DNA of 64,000 bases from positions 186,001 through 250,000 of the forward strand of contig NZ_CAESCM010000008.1 in NCBI RefSeq assembly GCF_903166585.1, written 5' to 3'. The DNA comes from Pedobacter ghigonis. Its GTDB lineage: Bacteria > Bacteroidota > Bacteroidia > Sphingobacteriales > Sphingobacteriaceae. Below the pieces are notes generated by a model, which was not told where the DNA came from, did not search any database, and saw only the letters and a program-made list of their open reading frames with translations. Made by a program: the position numbers and the translations under genes. Within the stretch, counting starts at the first letter, position 1. Each line of letters starts with the position of its first letter. This document shows positions 53,726-62,923 of the stretch, in pieces.

Positions 53726-55107
53726 TGAGCTGGCTATATTATTTACTCGAAGCCAATCTGTATCTCGTAATATTTTATGGGTTTTACAGATTATTCCTGC
53801 ACCGCGAAACTTTTTATGGGTTAAACAGGTATTATCTCATTTTCAGCACGGTACTTTCTTTTACACTGCCATTTTTTCAATTGGGATTTCTAAAAGAAGA
53901 AGTAGTAATTAGTTATGCTGCGTTCAGCCCAATTCAGCAACCAACTACTTTGCTAACCTTTGAAAATGCCTTTCTGTTATTTTACTGTCTGATTTCTCTG
54001 GGTTTAACTATAAAAATTTGCAGTGGGTTGGGTCGCCTTCAAAGTATTGTTCGCAAGGCTAAAAAAACCAAAGAAAATGGCATTACCTTAATTGAAATGA
54101 AGAACTCTAAAATGGCGTTTTCATTCTTCAATTTACTGTTTATCGATCCCGGGCTTGACCATAAAACAACCATTTTAAAGCACGAAATGGTTCACATCAG
54201 GCAAAGGCACAGCCTGGATATTTTGTTATTCGAGCTAATCCAGATCAGCAGTTGGTTTAATCCAATCACCTACCTGATTAAAAATGATATTAAACTCATT
54301 CACGAATACCTGGCAGATGAAGTAACCACCAATAAAGATATTCCCAAGTATGAATATGCCATGTTTCTGATTCAAAACTCTTATGGCAGTCAAAAAGTTA
54401 GCCTAACCAATCATTTTTTTAATTCGTCATTATTAAAAAATAGAATAAGTATGTTAAATCAAACCAAATCAGCAAAATGGGCCAGGCTCAAATTGTTATT
54501 CGTTATCCCAATAACCGGATTTATGCTCTGTTTATCTACTACGGCATTTACAAAAGATTATGGAACCATCCAGCTAGGACAAAAAAAGGAAAGCTTAACC
54601 CTTGCTTTGCAGGATACCCGAAAAAAAGTAAAGCAAATAAAACTGGTTCCACCACCTCCACCGGTAGCGCCGGGTTCTCCAAAAGCAAAGAAAGCAGCCC
54701 CGAAAGTAGAAGAAATCCGTATTCAGCCCCCTGTTGTTAAGAAGGACGGTAAAAAATTACCTCCTCCAATAGTAATAAGAGATGATAAATCGGTACCTCC
54801 ACCCCCGCCAATTGAGCCAAAACCAACCAAAAACAGAAAATCGGTACCACCACCTCCACCTGCTGAGCCTAAAGCTGCAAAGAGTGGAAATGACAGTGAA
54901 ACCCTTACAGGTATATCTGTAATTAATGATAATAACGGCGCACAAACGATTAGTAGCACTGGTAAAGCTGACCAGAATCGATTGAAATCAGTAACTGTTA
55001 CAGGCTACTCCATACCGGCCAGCAAAAATGCAACTCCGGTTAAAAAGATAAAAGGAGGTCCGGTTGAAGAAGTTGTAGTTGTGGGCCACCCAATTAAAAA
55101 GCAGTAA
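53722..55107 (+). CDS. M56 (BlaR1-like) membrane metallopeptidase without a sensor domain
   Basis: 461 residues. Transmembrane helices at about 3-24, 34-54, 67-92 and 253-275; the cytoplasmic metalloprotease loop has HEMVHIRQRHSLD (HExxH, His at about 154), followed by IHEYLADE with the third ligand. The extracytoplasmic part has no penicillin-binding sensor domain; it is a Pro-rich segment (about 300-395, repeated PPPPP) and ends with VTVTGYSI and VEEVVVVGHP, wording close to the plug of TonB-dependent receptors. Expected to cleave BlaI on an envelope signal. Confidence 0.88.
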   Translation: MMSWLYYLLEANLYLVIFYGFYRLFLHRETFYGLNRYYLIFSTVLSFTLPFFQLGFLKEEVVISYAAFSPIQQPTTLLTFENAFLLFYCLISLGLTIKICSGLGRLQSIVRKAKKTKENGITLIEMKNSKMAFSFFNLLFIDPGLDHKTTILKHEMVHIRQRHSLDILLFELIQISSWFNPITYLIKNDIKLIHEYLADEVTTNKDIPKYEYAMFLIQNSYGSQKVSLTNHFFNSSLLKNRISMLNQTKSAKWARLKLLFVIPITGFMLCLSTTAFTKDYGTIQLGQKKESLTLALQDTRKKVKQIKLVPPPPPVAPGSPKAKKAAPKVEEIRIQPPVVKKDGKKLPPPIVIRDDKSVPPPPPIEPKPTKNRKSVPPPPPAEPKAAKSGNDSETLTGISVINDNNGAQTISSTGKADQNRLKSVTVTGYSIPASKNATPVKKIKGGPVEEVVVVGHPIKKQ

Positions 55108-55743
55108 CTACTGCGGTACGTAAACCACGTACTTCGTTTCAAAGAAATCTTCCTCAAAATAAGCTGAAAGCGGATACAATTCTGCTTTCAGTTTCGATTC
55201 TTTAATCTCTTCGGCTAAATCGCCACCTTTTAGGTACAAAATACCATTGGAAATTGCATTAACCGATTCTTTTTTAAACTTGCCTTGTATCCAGGGATAA
55301 AACTCGCCTAAACGGGTAACCGCTCTCGAAACTACGAAATTGAATTTTTCTTTAACCTGCTCAGCCCTTAAATGATCGGCACGTAGGTTTTCCAAACCCA
55401 ATGCTGCTGCTACCTCTTTAACTACCTTAATTTTTTTCCCTATCGAATCGACCAGGTAAAACTGGGTTTCAGGGAATAAAATAGCCAGTGGAATACCCGG
55501 AAAGCCGCCTCCGGTACCTACATCCAGTACCGATTCGCCAGCTTTAAAAGTACAAATTTTGGCTATGCCCAATGAGTGGAGCACATGGCGCTCGTATAAT
55601 TCTTCAATATCTTTTCTCGAAATTACATTGATCTGTGCATTCCAAAAGCTATATAAATCAAACAATTGCGAAAATTGCGCTAACTGTTTTGCTGTTAGAT
55701 CAGGAAAATATTTTAAAACGATTTCTGGCTTTACATCAGACAT
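55108..55743 (-). CDS. rsmG: 16S rRNA m7G527 methyltransferase
   Basis: 211 residues, normal RsmG size. SAM-binding motif VLDVGTGGGFPGIPLAILFP, then LVDSIGKKIKVVKEVAAALGLENL and NFVVSRAVTRL, family signatures. It methylates N7 of G527 in 16S rRNA; loss gives low-level streptomycin resistance in other bacteria. Its stop codon abuts the M56 stop codon with no base between, so the two convergent genes have no room for a separate terminator. Confidence 0.95.
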   Translation of the reverse strand: MSDVKPEIVLKYFPDLTAKQLAQFSQLFDLYSFWNAQINVISRKDIEELYERHVLHSLGIAKICTFKAGESVLDVGTGGGFPGIPLAILFPETQFYLVDSIGKKIKVVKEVAAALGLENLRADHLRAEQVKEKFNFVVSRAVTRLGEFYPWIQGKFKKESVNAISNGILYLKGGDLAEEIKESKLKAELYPLSAYFEEDFFETKYVVYVPQ

Positions 55744-55768
55744 ATTGCAATTACTAAAGGATTATGAA

Positions 55769-56896
55769 CTATTTCCAATTTACTTTTTTCTTCCCAAACA
55801 TCGATAAAAACCCGTTCAGGATTAAAAACAGAAACAAAAGTATATCTAAAATCGGGAACCACCAACGCAAATCGCCATAGTTTAACCGTTTAAGTAGTTT
55901 TGGATAAATAAAACACCTGATCACGACACTAAATACGAAAATACCTGCAGCTACATATTGTGCTTCACGACTTAAAAACATGCAACCTGCAAAAAAAGCG
56001 TAAAACAAAAACTGGAATACGATCTGTACAGTTAAAATAAACTTGTGCTTCGGTTTATAAAGCTTTCCGGCACCGAAATGACGTTTCTTTTGACGCAGGT
56101 AACCTGCCCAGGTTTTATTTGGTTCGCTCCAAACATGGCTATCCGGATGCAAACGAACCTCCGTATTATAAGCATTGGCATGTGCGTTTACAAACAAATC
56201 ATCGTCGCCCGAAGGGATGTGCATGTGCGCCGCAAAGCCTTTGTGCTTAAAAAAAAGCGACTTTTTATAGGCCATGTTACGCCCAACCCCCATATAAGGC
56301 ATACCTTTGAGGGCAAAAGACAGGTAATTAACTGCAGTAAAAAAGGTTTCAAAGCGGATCAGCGCGTTTAAAAGGCTTCTCTTTTTCATATATGGCGAGT
56401 AGCCCAATACAATTTCGGTCTGTTCATCAGCAGGTTGCTGCATATCCATTAACCAATGGTTCGATGCCGGCATGCAATCCGCATCTGTAAATACCAGCCA
56501 ATCGTATTTAGCTGCTTTAATCCCCATGGTAACGGCAAATTTCTTACCAGCAATAAACTTATCGTTATCTAAAATCTTAACGACTTTAAGGTTACGGTGC
56601 TTCTTTTCAAAAGCTTCTAAAAACTCTTCAGTACCATCCCACGAACGATCGTTAACCACAACCACTTCAAATTCAGGGTAATCCTGACTCAATAGAGCAG
56701 GCAGATATTGCTCCAGGTTTACAATTTCGTTTCTGGCACAAACAATTACACTAATGGGTTTTCTGGCCGATAAAGGTACTTCTTCTATACTTACCCGCGC
56801 CAGCCTTAAATGAACAAAGAGCACATAATAAAGCTGAACTAAAAGGCAGAAGCCCAGTATCGAGAGCAGAATAATTTCAAGCGGAGTTAATATCAC
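55769..56896 (-). CDS. Membrane family 2 glycosyltransferase
   Basis: About 375 residues if begun at the GTG at 56896. Earlier ATG at 56986 lies on the promoter element, so I prefer the GTG. One N-terminal helix, then the GT2 domain: ISVIVCARNEIVNLEQYL, VVVNDRSWDGTEEF, DWLVFTDADCMP (DxD), and a QxxRW-like region SEPNKTWAGYLRQKKRH; C-terminal helices at about 285-365. This layout is shared with processive or membrane-embedded GT2 enzymes. Acceptor unknown. Separate from rsmG by 25 bases. Confidence 0.82.
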   Translation of the reverse strand: MILTPLEIILLSILGFCLLVQLYYVLFVHLRLARVSIEEVPLSARKPISVIVCARNEIVNLEQYLPALLSQDYPEFEVVVVNDRSWDGTEEFLEAFEKKHRNLKVVKILDNDKFIAGKKFAVTMGIKAAKYDWLVFTDADCMPASNHWLMDMQQPADEQTEIVLGYSPYMKKRSLLNALIRFETFFTAVNYLSFALKGMPYMGVGRNMAYKKSLFFKHKGFAAHMHIPSGDDDLFVNAHANAYNTEVRLHPDSHVWSEPNKTWAGYLRQKKRHFGAGKLYKPKHKFILTVQIVFQFLFYAFFAGCMFLSREAQYVAAGIFVFSVVIRCFIYPKLLKRLNYGDLRWWFPILDILLFLFLILNGFLSMFGKKKVNWK

Positions 56897-56968
56897 GATG
56901 GTAAAATAAATAGGCGCAAATTTCTCATTTTTAATCTGTAAAACACTTTTATGTTGATAAAAAATTAA

Positions 56969-56976
56969 ACAAAAAT
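56969..56976 (-). promoter_or_regulatory. -7 element (TATTTTTG, minus strand) for the glycosyltransferase
   Basis: Reading leftward, TATTTTTG fits TAnnTTTG. It is inside the longer reading frame's first codons, supporting the GTG start at 56896. Confidence 0.45.
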
Positions 56977-56992
56977 ATGCCCTCAATTTTTG

Positions 56993-57000
56993 CTATTTTT
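56993..57000 (+). promoter_or_regulatory. -7 element (TATTTTTG) for the tgt operon
   Basis: Exact TAnnTTTG match; transcription would begin near 57007, giving a 120-base leader before tgt. It lies back to back with the divergent glycosyltransferase promoter. Confidence 0.5.
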
Positions 57001-57006
57001 GGCAGA

Positions 57007-57127
57007 TTTTTGACGAGGAAAATACATATGAACCGTCTGCCATCAAAATAACAATTAGTATCTAATAAAACGTATTTTGATGGTGGTAAGCTCCATCTGA
57101 CAATTGGAGAAAAATAAATAAATACAG
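57007..57127 (+). promoter_or_regulatory. Structured leader with a short upstream ORF
   Basis: GAGGAA (57015-57020) precedes ATG at 57028, opening a 7-codon ORF MNRLPSK ending at 57051. CCATCAAAATA (57040-57050, the end of this ORF) pairs perfectly with TATTTTGATGG (57073-57083). TTAG/CTAA stems inside the loop, and CTCCA/TGGAG (57091-57109) forms another small stem before tgt. TGGCAGA at 57000 and TCTGCCA at 57036-57042 also complement each other. No preQ1 aptamer signature was recognised. Confidence 0.5.
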
Positions 57128-58258
57128 ATGAAATTTAGTTTACAGGCTAACGATCCACTATCTAAAGCCAGAGCCGGAACAGTAACAACTGCCCATGGCG
57201 AAATACAAACCCCTATTTTTATGCCTGTGGGCACAGCCGGAACGGTAAAAGCCGTACACCAACGCGAGCTTAAAGATGATATTGACGCAAAAATCATTCT
57301 CGGAAATACCTACCACCTATACTTAAGACCAGGGCTCGATATTTTGGAAAAAGCAGGTGGTTTACATAAATTTATTGGCTGGGACCGCCCGATTTTAACC
57401 GATAGCGGTGGTTATCAGGTGTATTCTTTAAGTCAGGTGCGTAAAATTAAAGAAGAAGGTGTTACTTTCCGTTCGCATATTGATGGCTCGAAACATCTTT
57501 TTACGCCAGAATATGCCATGGATATCCAGCGTACCATTGGTGCCGATATCATTATGGCCTTTGATGAGTGTACCCCATATCCATGCGATTACACTTACGC
57601 TGCAAATTCAATTAAAATGACACACCGCTGGTTAGAGCGTTGCTGTACCCATTTTGATAATACCCAGCCTAAATATGGCTTTGATCAAACACTTTTCCCG
57701 ATTGTTCAGGGTTCTGTATACAAAGATTTAAGGATTAAATCGGCCGAATTTATTGCCAGCATGAACCGCGAGGGTAATGCCATAGGTGGTTTATCGGTAG
57801 GTGAGCCTGCAGAAGAAATGTATGCCATGACAGAAGTGGTATGCAATATATTACCAGTTGAAAAACCACGTTATTTAATGGGCGTTGGTACTCCGATTAA
57901 CATATTAGAGAACATTGCGCTGGGAATTGATATGTTTGATTGTGTAATGCCAACCAGAAACGCAAGAAATGGCATGCTTTTTACCAGAAACGGTATAATC
58001 AACATCAGGAACAAAAAATGGGAGAATGATTTTTCTCCGCTTGATGCGGAAAGCGATCTGCATGCCGATCAGGTAACCACCAAAGCATATTTAAGGCACC
58101 TGGTACACAGCAATGAAATGCTGGGCGCACAGATTGCAACCTTACATAACCTGCATTTCTATCTGTGGCTGGTAAAACAGGCCAGAGAGAAGATTATTGC
58201 AGGCGAATTCTACGAGTGGAAAAACAAAATGGTTAAAATATTAGGCAATAAGCTATAA
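57128..58258 (+). CDS. tgt: tRNA-guanine transglycosylase, zinc-ligand-lacking form
   Basis: 376 residues. Active-site regions are normal: FDECTPYPCDY, GGLSVGEP, MGVGTP and FDCVMPTRNARNGM (nucleophilic Asp). It exchanges G34 for preQ1 in tRNAs with GUN anticodons. The zinc site CxCxxC upstream of AYLRHL is absent: Ser, Leu and Asp occupy about 309, 311 and 314, while the later His in TLHN is retained. As I recall, this is usual in Bacteroidota Tgt proteins. The next gene starts 1 base after the stop codon. Confidence 0.95.
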   Translation: MKFSLQANDPLSKARAGTVTTAHGEIQTPIFMPVGTAGTVKAVHQRELKDDIDAKIILGNTYHLYLRPGLDILEKAGGLHKFIGWDRPILTDSGGYQVYSLSQVRKIKEEGVTFRSHIDGSKHLFTPEYAMDIQRTIGADIIMAFDECTPYPCDYTYAANSIKMTHRWLERCCTHFDNTQPKYGFDQTLFPIVQGSVYKDLRIKSAEFIASMNREGNAIGGLSVGEPAEEMYAMTEVVCNILPVEKPRYLMGVGTPINILENIALGIDMFDCVMPTRNARNGMLFTRNGIINIRNKKWENDFSPLDAESDLHADQVTTKAYLRHLVHSNEMLGAQIATLHNLHFYLWLVKQAREKIIAGEFYEWKNKMVKILGNKL

Positions 58259-58259
58259 A

Positions 58260-59363
58260 ATGAACATCATCAAAGGCAACATTAAAATTATAGATCGGTA
58301 CATTATCGGCAAATACCTGGGTACATTTATATATACACTGGCCATTTTTGTGATCATAATTGTAGTGTTCGACCTTTCTGAAAAGATGGACGATTTTATG
58401 AAGAGCGGGCTTAGTTTCTGGGGCATTCTGACTAAATATTATGCCGGTTCCATCCCCTTTTACGTAAATATGCTCTCGCCGCTGATCAATTTTATTGCGG
58501 TAATTTTCTTTACCGCTAAAATGGCCGATCAAACGGAAATCGTACCCATATTAAGTGGTGGAGTAAGCTTTAACCGGTTTTTATTCCCCTATCTGGTTTC
58601 GGCAAGCATCATTTTCTCGGCAAACTTGTTGTCCAACCTTTACATTTTACCTTACACCAATACGTTAAAAAACCGCTTCGAAAACACCTACGTAAAGCGC
58701 AACGACCCGTCAACAAAATCCAACATCCACATGAAACTGGATGATAAAACCTATATCTACATTGATAATTTCGACAACAAAACCAACTCAGGTTACCGCT
58801 TTTCGCTGGATAATTTTAGTGGCGATGTACTCACCAAAAAGATTGTTGCCGAGAATATAAAATGGGACTCGCTTAAGCGCAAATGGCAGTTGACCAATTA
58901 TTCTATCCGTAAGATTGAAGGGTTGAAAGAAACGATGATTTACGGTAACGGCAAGCTTAAAGATACGATATTGGATATGCGCCCCGACGATTTTTCGGCC
59001 TATGATAACGTGGTGCAAAATCTTACTACCAAAGAACTGTCGGATAAGATCAGAAAAGAAAAGATTCGTGGAACAGGCGTTATGAACGATCTGCAGTTTG
59101 AAAAATACAAACGATACCTGCACCCACTTTCGGCCTTTGTACTTACCCTGATTGGCGTAGCCCTATCATCGCGTAAAGTGCGCGGAGGAGTCGGGGTATC
59201 GTTGGGTATCGGAATCTTCATTAGCTTCGCTTACATCGTATTTAACCAGTTTACACAGATGTTCTCTACCAAGGGAGGCTTACCTCCTTTTGCAGCCGTA
59301 ATTATGCCTACCATATTTTTTGGTTTACTGGGCTTTTACCTGCTTAGAAAAGCACCTAAATAA
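58260..59363 (+). CDS. LptF/LptG family permease
   Basis: 367 residues of the YjgP/YjgQ family. N-terminal IIDRYIIGKYLGTFIYTLAIFVIIIVVFDLSEKMDDF and helices at about 55-80 and 95-120, a periplasmic beta-jellyroll (about 150-270) and three C-terminal helices (KYLHPLSAFVLTLIGVALSS). These proteins pair with LptB to pull lipopolysaccharide out of the inner membrane. F or G cannot be told. One base after tgt, so one operon. Confidence 0.9.
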   Translation: MNIIKGNIKIIDRYIIGKYLGTFIYTLAIFVIIIVVFDLSEKMDDFMKSGLSFWGILTKYYAGSIPFYVNMLSPLINFIAVIFFTAKMADQTEIVPILSGGVSFNRFLFPYLVSASIIFSANLLSNLYILPYTNTLKNRFENTYVKRNDPSTKSNIHMKLDDKTYIYIDNFDNKTNSGYRFSLDNFSGDVLTKKIVAENIKWDSLKRKWQLTNYSIRKIEGLKETMIYGNGKLKDTILDMRPDDFSAYDNVVQNLTTKELSDKIRKEKIRGTGVMNDLQFEKYKRYLHPLSAFVLTLIGVALSSRKVRGGVGVSLGIGIFISFAYIVFNQFTQMFSTKGGLPPFAAVIMPTIFFGLLGFYLLRKAPK

Positions 59364-59365
59364 TA

Positions 59366-60244
59366 ATGGAAGCAACAAAAAAAAACCTGCTTATCCTCCA
59401 TCTTACTGTTTTTGTTTGGGGCTTTACAGGTGTGCTGGGCAAAGTAATTTCTATCGACGCAGTACCCATGGTTTGGTACCGGGTATTAATTGCAGCGGCT
59501 ACGCTTTTTGCCTGGTTTTTAATCACCGGGAAGAACATTAAAATTACCAGAACGCAATTTATCCAGTTCTTTTTAACTGGTGCCATTGTGGCTATTCACT
59601 GGATATTTTTCTTTCATGCCATCAAAGTTTCTACCGTTTCAGTAACCTTAGTTTGCCTTTCGTCTTTCACTTTATTTACCGCTATTTTAGAACCAATAAT
59701 CAAAAAACAGCCTATCCAAACGGGAGATATTTTTATTGGTTTACTGATTATTTTAGGCATCTATATGATCTTTAAATTCGAAGGTCAATATACTTTGGGC
59801 ATTATATTCGGACTACTTGCAGCAGTAGCCTCGAGTCTTTTTTCGATCATCAATTCAACGCTGGTTCAAAAAAGCGAGCCTTCAATTATTGGTTTTTACG
59901 AATTGCTGGGCGGCCTTTTCTGGATAACTTTATACCGCCTGTACGACGGATCGTTGTTGAGTATGAACTTTAATTTAGGCACCAGCGACTGGTTCTATTT
60001 AGCACTTTTAGGTACGCTTTGCACCTCGGTTGCCTATGTAGCCGGCGTATCGGTAATGCGAACCTTATCGGCTTTCAGAGTTGCTTTAATTACCAACTTA
60101 GAACCTGTTTATGGCATCTTACTGGCCTTCATTTTCTTTCAGAATAAGGAACAGATGACCGGTGGATTTTACATCGGCGCAACCATCATCCTGGGATCGA
60201 TCTTCCTTTATCCGATCTATAAAAAGCGAAAAAACAAGCTCTAG
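59366..60244 (+). CDS. EamA/DMT superfamily transporter
   Basis: 292 residues with ten predicted helices in two EamA repeats (about 5-140 and 155-285). Typical segments are HLTVFVWGFTGVLGKVIS, ATLFAWFLITGK, GTLCTSVAYVAGVSVMRTLSAF and LEPVYGILLAFIFF. DMT proteins export metabolites or drugs; substrate unknown. Two bases after lptG/F. No hairpin-plus-T-run follows closely, so the transcript may continue into the downstream gene-free region. Confidence 0.9.
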   Translation: MEATKKNLLILHLTVFVWGFTGVLGKVISIDAVPMVWYRVLIAAATLFAWFLITGKNIKITRTQFIQFFLTGAIVAIHWIFFFHAIKVSTVSVTLVCLSSFTLFTAILEPIIKKQPIQTGDIFIGLLIILGIYMIFKFEGQYTLGIIFGLLAAVASSLFSIINSTLVQKSEPSIIGFYELLGGLFWITLYRLYDGSLLSMNFNLGTSDWFYLALLGTLCTSVAYVAGVSVMRTLSAFRVALITNLEPVYGILLAFIFFQNKEQMTGGFYIGATIILGSIFLYPIYKKRKNKL

Positions 60245-62923
60245 CTACCGGGTACATTAACGCTTATTATCTTCATATTTTCTTCTCGCAAGCCCTGAAT
60301 CTTAAACAGATTTAGTCACAGTTTCCGTCTCAATCCACTCCTGATTTCTATACAAAAGAAATATATTCTTATTGTTTCAGCTGAATAATTCCTGCCCGAT
60401 TTGGCGTTAACACAAGCAAAAATTAAAGCAGCAACAGGCAGTCAAAAAAGCTAATATTTACAATTGATACGGATAAGAACCCTAATGTTTCTACAAACAA
60501 CTCCTGCTTAGCCGAGAAGAAAAAAGATCAAAAATCCAATCAGCTTCACACCGAATAAACTACTATTGAAACTAAAAATACACAGATCTATTCTACCCAT
60601 CAGACCTATCTAAATCTGCGAACTAATCTGTTAAATCTGCGGGAAAAGACATATCAACCATAGCCTATCACAGGCCAAACCACAAGATCAGACAGGTCGT
60701 AAACTAATAAAACAATCGGGTTGAAATAACGAGAAAACATAGGCCAAACGCCAGATTCAGAAAACCAATTCAAGCCAAAACAAGCGCTTAATCCAGTTAA
60801 ATCTCAAACCTTTAAACAGGGTTATATGCAAAGACTATTATCCACAAAAATGAATTCAAAAATATAACCGCCCCCTGGTTTAACTGAAACTGTAGGGTGG
60901 AACAAATACCGTAAGCAAGATCTTATTATTATTAATAAATCGCTACAATAAACACATTAAAATGCTCCTGCAAACTAAATCATAAACACACTTTAATTGA
61001 TCCAAAAAAAAAGACTCGATTAACGCTAAATCGAACAAAGAAAGACCCACTTGCCATCATTAAAAACAGCTAAACTTTAAACACTTTACTTCATAAAGGG
61101 AAGAAAAGAACACCCCAATCTTTTAAAAAAACACAATGCTTACTTCAATCAACCAGCACAAAATTAATCACGAAACAAGCCAGAAACTGCTGCAACCAAT
61201 TAATAAAACCCTACTAAGAAAAAGCTACAAATCACCCGATATTTAGCGCTAAGCGAAACCTAAAAAGCAGCTTCAATAACAATTAATAAACGAATTAAAA
61301 ATCTTCAAATACAATCTGAATCATTTCAAATCTCAAGACGAAACTACTCTTCAATAATTCTAAAAAATCAGCTAACAGATTAACCTATTTAAATATTGAA
61401 AATAGAAATAATTTACTCATGATTTCTTTAGCAAAAGCTCAAATACCATCAGCTATTTAGCACATAAAAAAGATAAAAAAAATAAAGTCATATTTCACCA
61501 GAAAGAAAACGGCCAATACTAACAAAACAAACACCAATAACTTCAGAAATAACGAGGAAAAATCAAACAAAAATAAGGAGGATTTATTCCTTGCAAAAGC
61601 GCAATAAAACGACTCTTCATCCAGCTAAAAAACAAAAAAATTAAGCACAAAAAAAAAGACTAAACAAACAGAAAAATCAACTATAAAAACTTAAAGAAAT
61701 ATGCTAGAAAAAGTATTAAATCCACAAATCAAACGAGGGGATCTGAAACCAGATCTAAAGCTATATTAAGTTCACTTTAGCAAGCAACTAAAACCAGTAG
61801 CTACCCAAACTCCGTAAAAGCTGCTATTGCATCTGCAACATTTACCCTAACAAATCTATCTGCATCGACACAAAAAAGAATAAATCTGATGATTATAAAC
61901 GCCCGAATTTTGAGATAAAAACAGCTTATTTCCCGATACAATCGATCATAATTAATCAATAATTCACCTTAAAATCGAGCAGTCGAGCCAATTGAAGAAA
62001 AGGAAGAAAGCAAGACAAAAAACAGCCTTCAAAACCCCATAAAGGCACTTTTATACATAAAAAAATACATCCAACAGAAAAAGAACAAAAACAGCCATAT
62101 CCAGTGAATATTGCAAGGAAATCGCATTAGAAATCAAAAAATGAGTCAATTCAAGCCCTTAAAACTGGCAAAACGTATACAAATTCTTGATGCTATTGGC
62201 TTTTTAAAGCGAGAAAATTAAGGCATTTTTCGGGTCAAAAGCTCAGAAAGGCGGCTAAAATCAGTGTTAAAAGCTGTTAGCCCTGCAGGGTTAAAAGCGC
62301 TCAAAAAACAAAAGTTGCCACACCGGATATTCTCGTCAAGACCAAAAATATTTGCCCTAACACCAACCACAAACAAACGACATTTTGTCAGCCATAAGTT
62401 AAATAAAATGAAAAACAGAGTCAGACATCCCCTTCAAAAAGCAAACAAATTGAACTGCACCCAGAAGTAAAATCCGGATAAAAAGGGAGGAAGCACCACG
62501 CCAAAAGTACTTTACTGCAACTTCATTCCAGGTTAAAACGAGCACGTAAACCGACCAGAAAACTCCGGTCATTTAACGCTAAAAACAGGCGTACCCGAAC
62601 CACATTTCTTGTGTTTTTTCTAGTCAACATGCAGGCTGAACAGGCATACATTTTTCAAAATAGCCCAAAAAACTTTCGAAGAAAATCGATTAATAAGTGT
62701 AAATTAAACCGTCAAATTACAACAGAAACAAAATGCTTTAATAAAACCAATTAAAGCATATTTTTTGTAGAAATCTTTCAATTAAAACATTTTTTAGTAG
62801 ATTTAGGTAAAAATCATTAATAATTAAAAATCAACATTTTAAATACAAATAGTTAAATTAAAAATTAACAATTTGAACAACATAAAAATTTTGAAATACT
62901 AAATATTTTAGCAAAGAATTTAG
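60245..62923 (+). other. 2.7-kb ORF-free, A-rich region
   Basis: No coding region of credible length or codon pattern in six frames. From about 60420 to 62640 the plus strand is strongly A-rich and T-poor: in five 60-base lines I counted (61141, 61501, 61621, 61681, 61981) there are 163 A and 39 T. Stops are frequent in all frames. Small hairpins such as GATCTG-aaac-CAGATC (61740-61755) and a few repeat-like phrases (aatctgcgaactaatctg, 60612) occur. The region ends at the terminator at 62733-62766. Confidence 0.75.
62733..62766 (+). terminator. Intrinsic terminator at the end of the gene-free region
   Basis: ATGCTTTAAT (62733-62742) pairs perfectly with ATTAAAGCAT (62750-62759), 7-base loop, then one A and a T6 run. 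It stops a rightward transcript; the nearest upstream gene on this strand ends 2.5 kb earlier. Confidence 0.8.

Noticed and set aside
57007..57127. preQ1 riboswitch before tgt
   Set aside because: The expected short hairpin with C-rich loop and A-rich tail pairing was not found; only a different stem is seen.
61803..61920. Stop-free stretch reading VKAAIASATFTLTNLSAST
   Set aside because: No start codon and only about 40 codons; no flanking similarity in the same or neighbouring frames to suggest a pseudogene.
62264..62470. 68-codon open frame in the gene-free region
   Set aside because: GTG start, Lys/Asn-rich composition that merely follows the A-rich DNA, no Shine-Dalgarno sequence, no recognisable motif. 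Expected by chance in 2.7 kb.
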